The notes beneath the pieces were generated by a model. It was given only the letters and a program-made list of their open reading frames with translations. It made no database searches and was not told where the DNA came from. Made by a program: the position numbers and the translations under genes. DNA of 64,000 bases from Cyclobacterium salsum (lineage in GTDB: Bacteria; Bacteroidota; Bacteroidia; Cytophagales; Cyclobacteriaceae): positions 682,001-746,000 of the forward strand of contig NZ_WNKG01000001.1 of assembly GCF_010119245.1 (NCBI RefSeq), given 5' to 3'. The first letter of the stretch is position 1; each line of letters begins with the position of its first letter. Below, piece after piece: positions 36,736 through 46,009 of the stretch.

Positions 36736-39039
36736 TTATTCCCAACTAACCGTGACACTTTTTTCAAAAAAACCATGCCCATAACTCAGCTTGAGCTGAT
36801 CATTTTCCTCCAGTGGAAGGACATGAGCTCCAACGCTAATTTCGGAATCCTGTAGTTTTACCCTTCCCTCCAGTGCCAGGGAAAAGGGAGAGGCTTCTTT
36901 CAATTCCACAGGGATGCTTTTACCGGCTTTATTGGTAAGCCAAACCCTAACCGGCTCCTCCTTATCCGGGTAAAAATTTACCGGAGCCTCCAAACGAATG
37001 ATCAGGTCACCAGAATCGTTTGGCCTGCATTCCAGACGGGTATAATAATTGGCCATGTAAGCCATGCTCAAATTGAAAGCCGTATTGAATTGAACCCAGC
37101 CTTCGGTCCAGCCCAGGTCTCCAGCTTCCGGGTAGTTGGGGTAATGGAAAGATTTGGGTGATCCGTCAAACACGAATGGAACCTCGTCCAGCAAGCCAAT
37201 GCCTCCCTTATGCCTGCTGTACCAACCCAGGTCCACTCCTTCTATTTCCTGCGGACCCTTAAATGAAAAATGCCTTCCCGTAGGATTTCTGCCAAAGGCA
37301 TTTTCCAAATGTGACCAGGCCAACACCTCCATATCCCGGATCAACTCCTTGTCCTCCAGCAGGGTCATGGCAGCAAAAGCTGCCGCTGGAAACCCCAAGA
37401 TATTTCCGGTTTCATTCCATCCCGGAGGGGTCCATTCGGCTTCATCGTATTTTCTAAAATCCCACATGTTGTCCGAGCGGGAAAGGGCTATTTTTGCCCA
37501 ACCCCTTACTTTTTCTTTTAATCCTGCCGGTGCCCTGTCTGGAAACTCGGTATAAAAATAAGCAAATGCCCGCATGGTCATGTGTTCGGACATCCGTTGC
37601 CCCTTGGTGGTCATGGGATCTTCCCAGTCCAGGTTTTGGATCATCCATGCCATCTGCCGGTAAGCAGCATCAAAATACCTATCCGCATCCGGTTCCTTTT
37701 GACGCTTGCTCACTTCATACATCATAAGATTTGGGATCACCGAAAATCCGGGCGGCATTTCTCCCTTGGTGGTACCCAATTGGGTTTTAAGCGATAACAA
37801 ATTATGCTCCGGGCTCTTATCGTACTGGGAAAGGGAATGCTCGGAAACCTCCCTTTTCTCCCAAACCGAACTTGCATATTCATACACCCGGTCAAAATTT
37901 TGTTCCGGCAACCACTTTTTTAGGTAGGGCCAGGCATAGAGGAAATGGGCCAATTCGGCCTTTTGCATTTCGTGGTCCAACTTTTGAGAGACCTTCACAT
38001 CCGCATCCCAATGGATCAATTGGATAATGTCAGGAGTATTCGGTCCAAAAGGGGTTAAATCTCCCCATAAACCTTGATATTTTTCCGGAAAAGATTCATT
38101 CGGAACATACCGGGAAGTCACTTCCATCCTTTCATAGGCTTCCGGATTGGACAGGTACATGGCCACAAGACTCTGCATGGACCAATTGAAAAAATCTCCG
38201 TCTCTCCAGGCGAAGGATATGGGTCGGATATCATCCACATTGCCCACATAATGTCGGGCATCCAGCATAAAATCCACCATATTCCGGTACGTAACCCGCT
38301 CCAACCAATAAGGACCAATACGGAAAGGAAAAGAAGTCTTATCTCCTGAAACTACAAGATATTCCGAGGTTGACTTCGGGTCAAATTCCGAAAAATCACC
38401 TTTTTCTCCTTCAATTAATCCCGAAAATACTACCTGTCCACTACCCTTCTCCTGTATCAAAAAAGGAGTTTCATCGGCTACGCCGGGTGCGGTAAAGCGC
38501 TTTGGCCTACCAAGGTTATAACCGCTTTGATTAACCAACAGGGGCTTGACTTCGCCTGCATTGTCATCCACATACTGCTGTCCAAGGACTTGCAGTTCGG
38601 CAATGTGCAGGGCTTGTTTATCGGCAGCGATCAATCGTATCCGATCGGTAAGCAATACTTTTTCGAAGGTAACTGCCACCTCATCGTTTTGGTTTTCATT
38701 TACCGAATGATGGTTTCTCCAATCCCCGTTAAGTAAATATTGAAAATGAAAGCGTTCGTTAGGAACCGTCCCTTCCTGGAAAATTACCTTGAAACCGGCG
38801 ATTTCGGTAGCACCCGGAAAACGTATCGCTATCCAGGGTTCCGTATCCCCGGCTGCACTTTCCCAATAGCTCCGGGTATCATTATCAATGGCCAGCTTTG
38901 CCTCCCGGTCCTCCTCTGAGGAACTACTGGAAATCATGCCCGAAGGAGCTAAATTTTGTTGCGCCAGGGCATCGTTAATATGACCCGTGGCCAGTAGAAA
39001 AAAGGAAGTGATTAATAATAAGATAGCTTTCATTTTCAT
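36736..39039 (-). CDS. secreted discoidin / CelD_N / GH9-like (alpha/alpha)6 protein
   Basis: 767 aa with signal peptide to about residue 26 (DALAQ). An F5/8 type C (discoidin) carbohydrate-binding domain covers about 28-150 (LAPSGMISSSSSEEDREAKLAIDND, EIAGFKVIFQEG). Next an Ig-like CelD_N-type domain (about 163-245, LLVNQSGYNLGRPKRF, FRIGPYWLERVTY) typically found ahead of GH9 catalytic modules, and then a large helical toroid (about 255-660). The canonical GH9 DAGD motif is not seen, so the catalytic domain is divergent or a different toroid family. Last gene of the PUL, 6 bp after the FAD oxidoreductase. Confidence 0.7.
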   Translation of the reverse strand: MKMKAILLLITSFFLLATGHINDALAQQNLAPSGMISSSSSEEDREAKLAIDNDTRSYWESAAGDTEPWIAIRFPGATEIAGFKVIFQEGTVPNERFHFQYLLNGDWRNHHSVNENQNDEVAVTFEKVLLTDRIRLIAADKQALHIAELQVLGQQYVDDNAGEVKPLLVNQSGYNLGRPKRFTAPGVADETPFLIQEKGSGQVVFSGLIEGEKGDFSEFDPKSTSEYLVVSGDKTSFPFRIGPYWLERVTYRNMVDFMLDARHYVGNVDDIRPISFAWRDGDFFNWSMQSLVAMYLSNPEAYERMEVTSRYVPNESFPEKYQGLWGDLTPFGPNTPDIIQLIHWDADVKVSQKLDHEMQKAELAHFLYAWPYLKKWLPEQNFDRVYEYASSVWEKREVSEHSLSQYDKSPEHNLLSLKTQLGTTKGEMPPGFSVIPNLMMYEVSKRQKEPDADRYFDAAYRQMAWMIQNLDWEDPMTTKGQRMSEHMTMRAFAYFYTEFPDRAPAGLKEKVRGWAKIALSRSDNMWDFRKYDEAEWTPPGWNETGNILGFPAAAFAAMTLLEDKELIRDMEVLAWSHLENAFGRNPTGRHFSFKGPQEIEGVDLGWYSRHKGGIGLLDEVPFVFDGSPKSFHYPNYPEAGDLGWTEGWVQFNTAFNLSMAYMANYYTRLECRPNDSGDLIIRLEAPVNFYPDKEEPVRVWLTNKAGKSIPVELKEASPFSLALEGRVKLQDSEISVGAHVLPLEENDQLKLSYGHGFFEKSVTVSWE

Positions 39040-39045
39040 AGATAA

Positions 39046-41325
39046 TTAATAACACAAAATTCCAAACAAAGCGGCAGGGGTAGTAGCGGAAGGATGTTCC
39101 AGCCTGAATGTTAGCGATTTGGTTTTTAGGGGTTGATCCAGTTTCAGGGTGTAGCTGGACTGATGATTTTCCCGAACCTCGGACAGAAGTGTCCCATTCC
39201 CATCAAAAATGGAAAATTTTCTCACACAAAATGGCATCACGGACTCGGGATGCCCCATTAATGTAGATTCCATCGCATGATCAAAGTCGGTATCAAAAAA
39301 CAATTTTATTTCACTGATTACTTGTGTTTTATCCCACTTCAACTCAACAAACGGTTGACTCTCATTTATGGCCGCCACCCAGGCATTGGTCCGAGTGGTA
39401 GGGCGGAAAAATCCATTGACCAATTGCTCGGAAGAATAGCAGTTCACCGGGCTTTCCAGCTCAAAACTCAGGTTATGTCCCGCAGGTCTGCGCTCGGGCA
39501 ACCAGAAGTCAAATGCCTCCATACCAATGTTTTCGGGCGGTTCTTGCCTGCTACTGGTGGCTACTGCTTTATTAAACTTTTGAAAAACCGTCAATATGCC
39601 CGTCAAACGGGTTTCGGAGCATTTGATTTGCACCTTATCATTGGCAGAAAAGCCCACAAAATAATATTCTGAATTTTCTATATTACATTGTAAATCAACT
39701 GTTATAAACCGATCACCTAAAGTTAAATCAAATGTCTCTTCAGCCAAAATAACTTCAGGAGTAAAGTTTCCCCTCTTCAGACTTTTCAGAAGCCTAACGG
39801 TTATTTGGGTAGGTTCAGCCGCTTTAACCTGGAATCTAATCGCCGGAATTTTCCCTTTTTGTAAAGGCAGCATCTGGGCCATGGCAAATTCCAATGACTT
39901 CCAGGGGCCATCGGCGGGAAGGCCTTTGAGCGTAAATGTGTCCGATGTATTTATGGTGGCCTGCTGTGCCAATTCATCTGGATCCGACAATTTTATTCCG
40001 GGTATATACTGTCCGGATCTGATCAGGCGGCGCTGAAGCAGTTGCATGGTTGAACTGCCAGTTACTTCCGCAGGTGCCAGCTCTTTTTCCTTGCACAAAA
40101 CGGCAGCCATGGCCACTGCCTGTGCATTGTGTCCGCAAGTCGCCATTACCCGGGTGGACCCGAATGCCACGTGGCTGCTACTTACTATTCGTCCCGCCAA
40201 AAACAGGTTTTTAACGTTTTTGCTGTACATGATCCGGTAGGGAATCTGATATACTCCCTTGGTATGCCATTGGGTACAACCGGGTTGATCTCCGTATACC
40301 CCATCAGCCGGATGCAGGTCCAACGCCCAACCCCCAAAGGAAACGGCATCGTCAAATTGCCGCTGTTGCACCAGGTCTTTTTGGGACAACATAAACGGCC
40401 CTTCAAAGCGCCTGCTCTCCCTTTTGCCTGGAATGGTTCCTACCCATTCCAGGGTATGGGTATCCATATCAGGAAACTCCCCTGAATTCTTAAGGTAATC
40501 CCAGATCCCGTAAATCACCCGCCAAAGTTCCCATTTGATATTTTCACTTTCGTGGATGGTGTCCCTCCTCCCCCCATACTCGACCCACCAAAGCCGGCAA
40601 CCATGATCCTTGAGGTTAAAGGATTTAAAACGGGGTAATTTTGCTAGTTCTTTATTGGTGTAGGACGGGGCCACAAATCGAACAGGCTTTCCGGTATCCT
40701 TGCTGTAGAAATACAGGCTATGCCCCAGCAATTCCCCGTATTTGTGATCCGGAGCAAAGGGTTCGTCAAATTCATCGGCAGATTCAGCTCCCATCCGGAA
40801 AGCGGCACCTGCCAAAAATGCCATGATACCATCCCCGGAAGCATCTACGAATAAGGGGGATTTTAGATGGTATTGGGTGGAATTTTGACTGCAAAACGCC
40901 AACACATAATCGATTTCATCGGCTCCCCTTTTGACCAAATCATACATGGCCGTGTTTAAAAGTAATTTAATGTTGGGTTCAAGGGATATTTTCTCGATCA
41001 GAATGGTATCCAATATCAATGGATTACCTTCCGGGTTGCGATAAAGGTTTTCCACCAAAATTTCGTCCATGACCCCTCCTTCCCTGGCCCAGCGGTTATT
41101 ATTACCCATATGAGAAGTGGCCCCCAGCATCCAAAGCCTGATTTCTGAGGACCCATTTCCGCCCAGTACCGGCCTGTCCTGCACGAGCGTTACGTTTAGC
41201 CCCTGTCTGGCCGCCGTGATGGCACAACAGGTGCCTGCCATTCCACCGCCCACAATCACCAAATCCGAAGTGATGCTGGCTGTTTTTAATCCTCTTTTTC
41301 CAGTATTAAAACCTTCCTTGATCAT
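39046..41325 (-). CDS. cytoplasmic FAD-dependent oxidoreductase with discoidin-like C-terminus
   Basis: 759 aa, no signal peptide. FAD-binding Rossmann motif GGGMAG at 26-31 (DLVIVGGGMAGTCCAIT), then VLGGNGSSEIRLWMLGA, SGDGIMAFLAGA and GKRESRRFEG, all typical of PF12831 oxidoreductases. The C-terminal third contains a beta domain (about 470-570) and a discoidin-like jelly roll (about 610-759, FRPTTRTNAWVA, DTDFDHAMESTLMGHP). Paralogue of the truncated gene at the right window edge. It follows the symporter by 33 bp, suggesting oxidation of an imported sugar or related polyol. Substrate unknown. Confidence 0.87.
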   Translation of the reverse strand: MIKEGFNTGKRGLKTASITSDLVIVGGGMAGTCCAITAARQGLNVTLVQDRPVLGGNGSSEIRLWMLGATSHMGNNNRWAREGGVMDEILVENLYRNPEGNPLILDTILIEKISLEPNIKLLLNTAMYDLVKRGADEIDYVLAFCSQNSTQYHLKSPLFVDASGDGIMAFLAGAAFRMGAESADEFDEPFAPDHKYGELLGHSLYFYSKDTGKPVRFVAPSYTNKELAKLPRFKSFNLKDHGCRLWWVEYGGRRDTIHESENIKWELWRVIYGIWDYLKNSGEFPDMDTHTLEWVGTIPGKRESRRFEGPFMLSQKDLVQQRQFDDAVSFGGWALDLHPADGVYGDQPGCTQWHTKGVYQIPYRIMYSKNVKNLFLAGRIVSSSHVAFGSTRVMATCGHNAQAVAMAAVLCKEKELAPAEVTGSSTMQLLQRRLIRSGQYIPGIKLSDPDELAQQATINTSDTFTLKGLPADGPWKSLEFAMAQMLPLQKGKIPAIRFQVKAAEPTQITVRLLKSLKRGNFTPEVILAEETFDLTLGDRFITVDLQCNIENSEYYFVGFSANDKVQIKCSETRLTGILTVFQKFNKAVATSSRQEPPENIGMEAFDFWLPERRPAGHNLSFELESPVNCYSSEQLVNGFFRPTTRTNAWVAAINESQPFVELKWDKTQVISEIKLFFDTDFDHAMESTLMGHPESVMPFCVRKFSIFDGNGTLLSEVRENHQSSYTLKLDQPLKTKSLTFRLEHPSATTPAALFGILCY

Positions 41326-41358
41326 ACCAAATATTTATTCCCTCAATTGATTTTACTA

Positions 41359-43029
41359 TTAACTTCCCTTCCTATTCGTCCGCGTATATTTCACCAGGCC
41401 GAAGCCTAAAACTAAAATTATCCCACCCATCAATAGCGTATAGAAGATCCCCTTTTCTGCAATCAGGCCCAGCACCAAAAACATTATCCCTATGGAAACC
41501 AGCGCCAAACCGATCACTTTGATGCCAAAGCGGTTTTGGATCTCGGCTTCTTTGTAATGGGAATCGTTTGGTTCTCCTTCCCGCTGCTTCCAATCCCTGA
41601 AAAATGTTAACCTTTCGCTTATTTTACCTTTTTTAGCGGCATAAATTTCATACGCAGCCAGAAGCAATAACGGCAGGACTACCCCCAGTACCATCTCCTC
41701 ACTTCTATTTAGTGTAAATCCATTAAGCAAGGGTTGGATAAATTTAAAATGCAGATTAATCAGGAGACTGATGGCCGTAACGGTCAGAATACTGGTTCCG
41801 GTTTGCCTTTTTGAAAACAAGCCCCAGATGGCCGGGGCATACAAAGCACCACCTGTGACGGCCCCGATGCTCAGGACTACTTCCACGATTCCTCCTGCCA
41901 TCGGCACCAGAAAGGCAACCCCAACCGTACCTAAGCCAAAAATCAACGTGGCCCAGCGGGCTACGCGCATCAAATGGATCGCCTTGGAACCCGGAAACAA
42001 GGGTTTGTATACATCGTTGGTCAACACTGCCGCTGCCAGGTTGAGGGAGGTATTGACTGAACTGGCCGTAGCAAAAATCATACCCCCCAACATCAAGCCC
42101 AGCATCCCCACCGGTAGCACATTCATACACATCATCAGGTAGGCACCCTCGGTTTCCAGGCCGACCAAACCCGGATCCACCACCCGGTAAATCATGGGCG
42201 GCAACATCCAAATCAAGGGACTGATCAAATACAGTGCGCCAAACAAGTAGCCGACTTTTTGCGCTGAACGGGTATCCGCCACGGAGGTATACCGCTGCAC
42301 ATACGCCCAATTCCCGCCAATAAATACGGTATTGTATCCCACAAAGGCTAAAATGAACCAAAAGTTATATTCCTCATTGAATAAATGGAAAAAGGTATCC
42401 GGAGCAGCCTGGACAAACTGCTGGAAACCACCTACTTTTTCCAGAGATAAGGGCAGTACAATCAATACCGCGGCCGTTAGAATGACAAACTGCAGCACGT
42501 CTGTGACCACCACCGCCCAAAGCCCCCCTACTGCCGTGTATATCATGATAATTGCACCCAATAACATGATCGCATGGTAAATATCAAAACCGGTAACCAC
42601 ATTGAGAATCTTAGCAACGGGATATAAAAAAGCTCCGGTATATCCCAGGGATAACACCAGAAAAACATAGGTGTAATACTGCTGCGTTTTCCTTCCAAAT
42701 CTTTGGGTAAGGTATTCGGCAACGGTAAGCACCTGGGCATTTTTCCACTTTGGTGCGATATATGCCCCGATCAAAAAACCACTGATGCACATGGCCATCT
42801 GAATGGAAATGGCCACCCATCCCCATTCGTAAGCAATGGAACCCCAAACCACAAATGTTCCTGCTGAGAAAAAACTCATAAACAAGGACAACCCATTTAT
42901 GGGCCATGGCACAGCCCCTCCCGCAGCAAAAAACGATTTCATATCCCCGCCCTGTTTTCCGAAAGACAGGCCGGCAATAAGGATAACTCCAGTAAAAATG
43001 CCGATCGTTAAAAAATCAAGTAGTTCCAT
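41359..43029 (-). CDS. sodium:solute symporter (SSS family)
   Basis: 556 aa with about 14 membrane segments. The opening LTIGIFTGVILIAGLSFGKQGGDMKSFFAAGG is typical of SSS proteins, as is the SVNTSLNLAAAVLTNDVYKPL segment (about 325-345), the sodium-site region. Family members import sugars, uronates, sialic acid or other organic anions with Na+. It sits between the secreted and the cytoplasmic FAD oxidoreductase (4 bp and 33 bp), a position that suggests it carries the substrate or product of those enzymes across the inner membrane. Confidence 0.93.
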   Translation of the reverse strand: MELLDFLTIGIFTGVILIAGLSFGKQGGDMKSFFAAGGAVPWPINGLSLFMSFFSAGTFVVWGSIAYEWGWVAISIQMAMCISGFLIGAYIAPKWKNAQVLTVAEYLTQRFGRKTQQYYTYVFLVLSLGYTGAFLYPVAKILNVVTGFDIYHAIMLLGAIIMIYTAVGGLWAVVVTDVLQFVILTAAVLIVLPLSLEKVGGFQQFVQAAPDTFFHLFNEEYNFWFILAFVGYNTVFIGGNWAYVQRYTSVADTRSAQKVGYLFGALYLISPLIWMLPPMIYRVVDPGLVGLETEGAYLMMCMNVLPVGMLGLMLGGMIFATASSVNTSLNLAAAVLTNDVYKPLFPGSKAIHLMRVARWATLIFGLGTVGVAFLVPMAGGIVEVVLSIGAVTGGALYAPAIWGLFSKRQTGTSILTVTAISLLINLHFKFIQPLLNGFTLNRSEEMVLGVVLPLLLLAAYEIYAAKKGKISERLTFFRDWKQREGEPNDSHYKEAEIQNRFGIKVIGLALVSIGIMFLVLGLIAEKGIFYTLLMGGIILVLGFGLVKYTRTNRKGS

Positions 43030-43033
43030 GCAA

Positions 43034-44857
43034 TCAATCCTGGGGCAAAGTCGGGAGGTTGTGAATGCTTAATGGCGATTCAATGATGTCCATAAATTCG
43101 TTGAGGTGCAGGGTATATACCTCTCTGGGACTAGCATTGTTCTTCCTGGCCACATAAGCCGCATAGCCAACCGCTTCCCCCATCATCCCGCAGGTTCTCA
43201 TGACGCGGGTACTCCCGAAAGCCACATGGGTGGTACTGATATCCCTTCCCGCCATATACAAATTGTCTATATTTCTGGAATACAAACAACGGTAAGGGAT
43301 GGTATAGGGCTGAACTTTGATGTGCTTGGTGGCGGCAAAGAACTCTTCACCCTCGAAATACTGGGAGTTTTTCGCATCCGGAAAATGCAGGTCAATGGTC
43401 CAGGTGGCGGTCACACTTCCGTCCGGATACATGATTCCGTCCTGTATGTCCATCTGAGTCAAAACATGGTCGCCCATCAACCGTCTGGACTCGCGCTTAC
43501 CTCCGATATAAGCTACCCAGGCCAGTTCATGGTGGCTATACTTTTCCGGTTTCTCGTTTTTCAGGTACGACCAGTTGCCGTAAATCGCCCGCAAATTATG
43601 GTCCCGGATCTCCTCGGCTTCATAAATGGTATTGAAATTACCAAATCCGGTTTCCCATTGCCAGTCGGCTTTGTGATCGTCAATATGGTATTCGTCCGAA
43701 AACTGAATCGCCCAGGGCGTTTCTGGAAAATCAGAAGGCTCCTCCCGCTCCAGGGAGGCCCAAAGATTAGAGGTTCCCAGGGTGAAATCATCCGACTCTT
43801 CTGGGGCCAGGGATTCACCGGTCTCGGCCCGGCTTTCACGGCCCATTCGGTACTCTGCTCCTGCCAGGTAACCCAGCGTACCATCTCCGGTGCAATCGGA
43901 AAAATAAACCCCTTCAAAACGATATTCCTGATTGGTAGCGATGTCTCGGCCGATTACTGCTTTGATCGTATTGTCCTCCATTTCCACTTCGTAAACGTGG
44001 GTATTCAAGTGGAGGGAAATATTGGGCTCTGCCCGTACAATCTGCAATTTTCGCTCGTCTCCGTAACGATCCGCATCCGGGTTTCCATTTCCGGGATCCC
44101 CATTATCCAATTCTCTGACAATCCGGCCCAATTTGGCATTATGGTTTTGATCCACCCGGCCCATTAGGTGCACCCGGATTTCGGAACTGTTATTACCTCC
44201 CAAAACCGGCCGGTTTTGTATCAACGCCACCTTCAATCCCATACGTGCTCCGGAGATGGCTGCACAGGTGCCTGCCATACCTCCTCCGACAACAACCAGA
44301 TCAAATTGCCCCACATCTTTGGCTTTTTCGGTCAAATTCAACATTTCTTTCCGGAAAGCCAGTAGTGCTTCGTTGTCGTTGGTGGGCACATCCCCCTCCT
44401 CCGTAGAAAAATAAATGGCATCAAAACGGCCATTAAAGCCCGTGAGATCCTTGGCTTCAAGGGTGTTTTCGCCCTTCTGCATATCTACTTGCCCACCGTA
44501 GTACCAATCCCAGTCGGCAGAACCACTTACTCCAAAAGAATCTTCCAGCGGCTCCTCATTAATGGCGAGTTGAAATTCCCCCGGCCCGGTAGGAAAAGGT
44601 GCCCAATCTTTGGTCCTCACCCATACGTGGTACTTTCCTCCCTCTGAAAAATGGACCGTAGTCCGGGCATCTTCCACAGGTCTGCCCATTCCATGTGCCA
44701 TGAGGTATGAGGAATAGAGTACGTCAAAGGATTGTTGGTCGATTACCCAGCCTCCGATGTCTTCAAAGGATTCTGCTTCTACCAATACCCTATTTTGGGC
44801 GAAGGATACCAGGGATATGCCTAGCAACAGGCAACAGGTTAGGATGATTCGTTTCAT
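43034..44857 (-). CDS. secreted FAD-dependent oxidoreductase with N-terminal CBM-like domain
   Basis: 607 aa. Signal peptide ends at about 20 (VSFAQ). Residues 23-152 form a beta-sandwich (VLVEAESFEDIGGW, GGKYHVWVRTKDW, NTLEAKDLTGFNGRFDAIY) of the carbohydrate-binding golvesin/CBM-like kind. The PF12831 FAD domain follows, with GGGMAG at 191-196, NRPVLGGNNSSEIRVHLMG, SDCTGDGTLGYLAG and GGKRESRRLMGD. Unlike its cytoplasmic relative in this operon it is exported, so FAD must be acquired outside the cytoplasm or via folded export. Next to it, 22 bp upstream, is a flavinylation-motif protein that could accept or donate electrons. Confidence 0.88.
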   Translation of the reverse strand: MKRIILTCCLLLGISLVSFAQNRVLVEAESFEDIGGWVIDQQSFDVLYSSYLMAHGMGRPVEDARTTVHFSEGGKYHVWVRTKDWAPFPTGPGEFQLAINEEPLEDSFGVSGSADWDWYYGGQVDMQKGENTLEAKDLTGFNGRFDAIYFSTEEGDVPTNDNEALLAFRKEMLNLTEKAKDVGQFDLVVVGGGMAGTCAAISGARMGLKVALIQNRPVLGGNNSSEIRVHLMGRVDQNHNAKLGRIVRELDNGDPGNGNPDADRYGDERKLQIVRAEPNISLHLNTHVYEVEMEDNTIKAVIGRDIATNQEYRFEGVYFSDCTGDGTLGYLAGAEYRMGRESRAETGESLAPEESDDFTLGTSNLWASLEREEPSDFPETPWAIQFSDEYHIDDHKADWQWETGFGNFNTIYEAEEIRDHNLRAIYGNWSYLKNEKPEKYSHHELAWVAYIGGKRESRRLMGDHVLTQMDIQDGIMYPDGSVTATWTIDLHFPDAKNSQYFEGEEFFAATKHIKVQPYTIPYRCLYSRNIDNLYMAGRDISTTHVAFGSTRVMRTCGMMGEAVGYAAYVARKNNASPREVYTLHLNEFMDIIESPLSIHNLPTLPQD

Positions 44858-44879
44858 GTTTTGGGTTCGTTTATAGTAA

Positions 44880-45983
44880 TTATCGATTATTTTTCAATGC
44901 TTTTTTTACCTCTTTCTCAGGTTTGTGCTGGATCTCCAGCACTGCGAGCAATTCCTGCTCCCACAAGCCTTTTCCCAGATAGGTCAATATCATTTCTTGC
45001 TGCGCCTTTCCCAGATTTTGCTGTTTTCGCAACACCTCAAATAACTTATTTCGCTGGGCAGGATTGCTTTCTTCTAATTGGGCCAATAGCTTCATTTGGC
45101 TTTCCGGCTTCAATTCCAGCGAAGCCATCTTTTCCAAAATATCCGTTTGAAGGCGGTATGGAGCTTGTTCGAAGGTTTCCCAGAGCCAGGCCTGCCGTTC
45201 CTGAGACTGAAACATCTCCGTCGGTAATTCTTCCAGTATATGGGTAGCCAGGAAAATATTCTTTCCCCTGATCATTTGCAGCAAGGGCTCCGCAAACCGG
45301 GGATCATTTTCAGCACCCTTTTCCTGAATTTTTTCCAGCGCCCAGTATTGGTAAGGATGATGGCCGCTCTCTAAAAACCGAATTAAGGTCTCATCGGTAT
45401 GCTGATCTTCCGTATGTGCTCTTGTCCTTTCAGCAAGATTGCCATGGGCCAGGTGCCAAAGGGTGTAACAGGAATAAACCGCTCCCGATATCACTTCATT
45501 CTGAATGGTTTTGGAGGTCGCACCCGTTACGGCATCTACCCCATTGGATTCTGCCGTGTTGGTGCTCCCTACCAAATCCGTGATGGAATAATCCCGCAGA
45601 ATGGAATTTTTATTGCTGAGTATGGCTTCCAATTGGTCATAATCCTCCTCTTCAAAGGGAATATGATCCAGCTTGGTCAGAATTTCACCTTCTGGCATTT
45701 CAAATTGCTGGAAATTGCCCAGCAGGTCCCAGTAAAAATTAATATACACCGGATAGCATTTATCGGTATGACAAACCGGAGTAAAAATTTCGGCCAGGTA
45801 TTCCTGGGCAGTCCCCTCAGCATCTTCTATGACAAACAGCTCGTAGCGGATGGAATCGGTTTCTACTTCCTCAATCAAACGCCTGTTTTCTACCTGATCC
45901 TCCTGCGGGTCTTGTAAGCTCGCAGCCAAACCGATCAACAGTGTTAGACTATAGGCCAATATTTTTAAACCAGGTTCAACCAT
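44880..45983 (-). CDS. secreted FMN-binding-domain (flavinylation motif) protein
   Basis: 367 aa. N-terminal hydrophobic signal (about 7-22). Residues about 60-180 resemble an FMN-binding domain of the NqrC/RnfG/NosR type, with the covalent flavin attachment motif D150-A-V-T-G-A-T-S157 in which T156 would be linked to FMN by ApbE. Two Cys (C71, C76) lie in TPVCHTDKC, possibly a redox or metal site. The remainder (about 185-360) is helical repeat-like (FLESGHHPYQYWALEKI). No apbE in the window. It precedes the secreted FAD oxidoreductase and may serve as its electron carrier; this is inference. Confidence 0.75.
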   Translation of the reverse strand: MVEPGLKILAYSLTLLIGLAASLQDPQEDQVENRRLIEEVETDSIRYELFVIEDAEGTAQEYLAEIFTPVCHTDKCYPVYINFYWDLLGNFQQFEMPEGEILTKLDHIPFEEEDYDQLEAILSNKNSILRDYSITDLVGSTNTAESNGVDAVTGATSKTIQNEVISGAVYSCYTLWHLAHGNLAERTRAHTEDQHTDETLIRFLESGHHPYQYWALEKIQEKGAENDPRFAEPLLQMIRGKNIFLATHILEELPTEMFQSQERQAWLWETFEQAPYRLQTDILEKMASLELKPESQMKLLAQLEESNPAQRNKLFEVLRKQQNLGKAQQEMILTYLGKGLWEQELLAVLEIQHKPEKEVKKALKNNR

Positions 45984-46009
45984 TATAATTCAATAACAAA
46001 TCTATGCCT

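Noticed and set aside
36736-39039. Calling the protein a canonical GH9 cellulase
   Set aside because: The CelD_N-like domain is recognisable, but the DAGD catalytic motif of GH9 is missing from the toroid.
43106-44167. 353-codon open frame on the plus strand
   Set aside because: Antisense to the secreted FAD oxidoreductase; the long frame follows from codon composition of that gene and its translation has no domain-like features.
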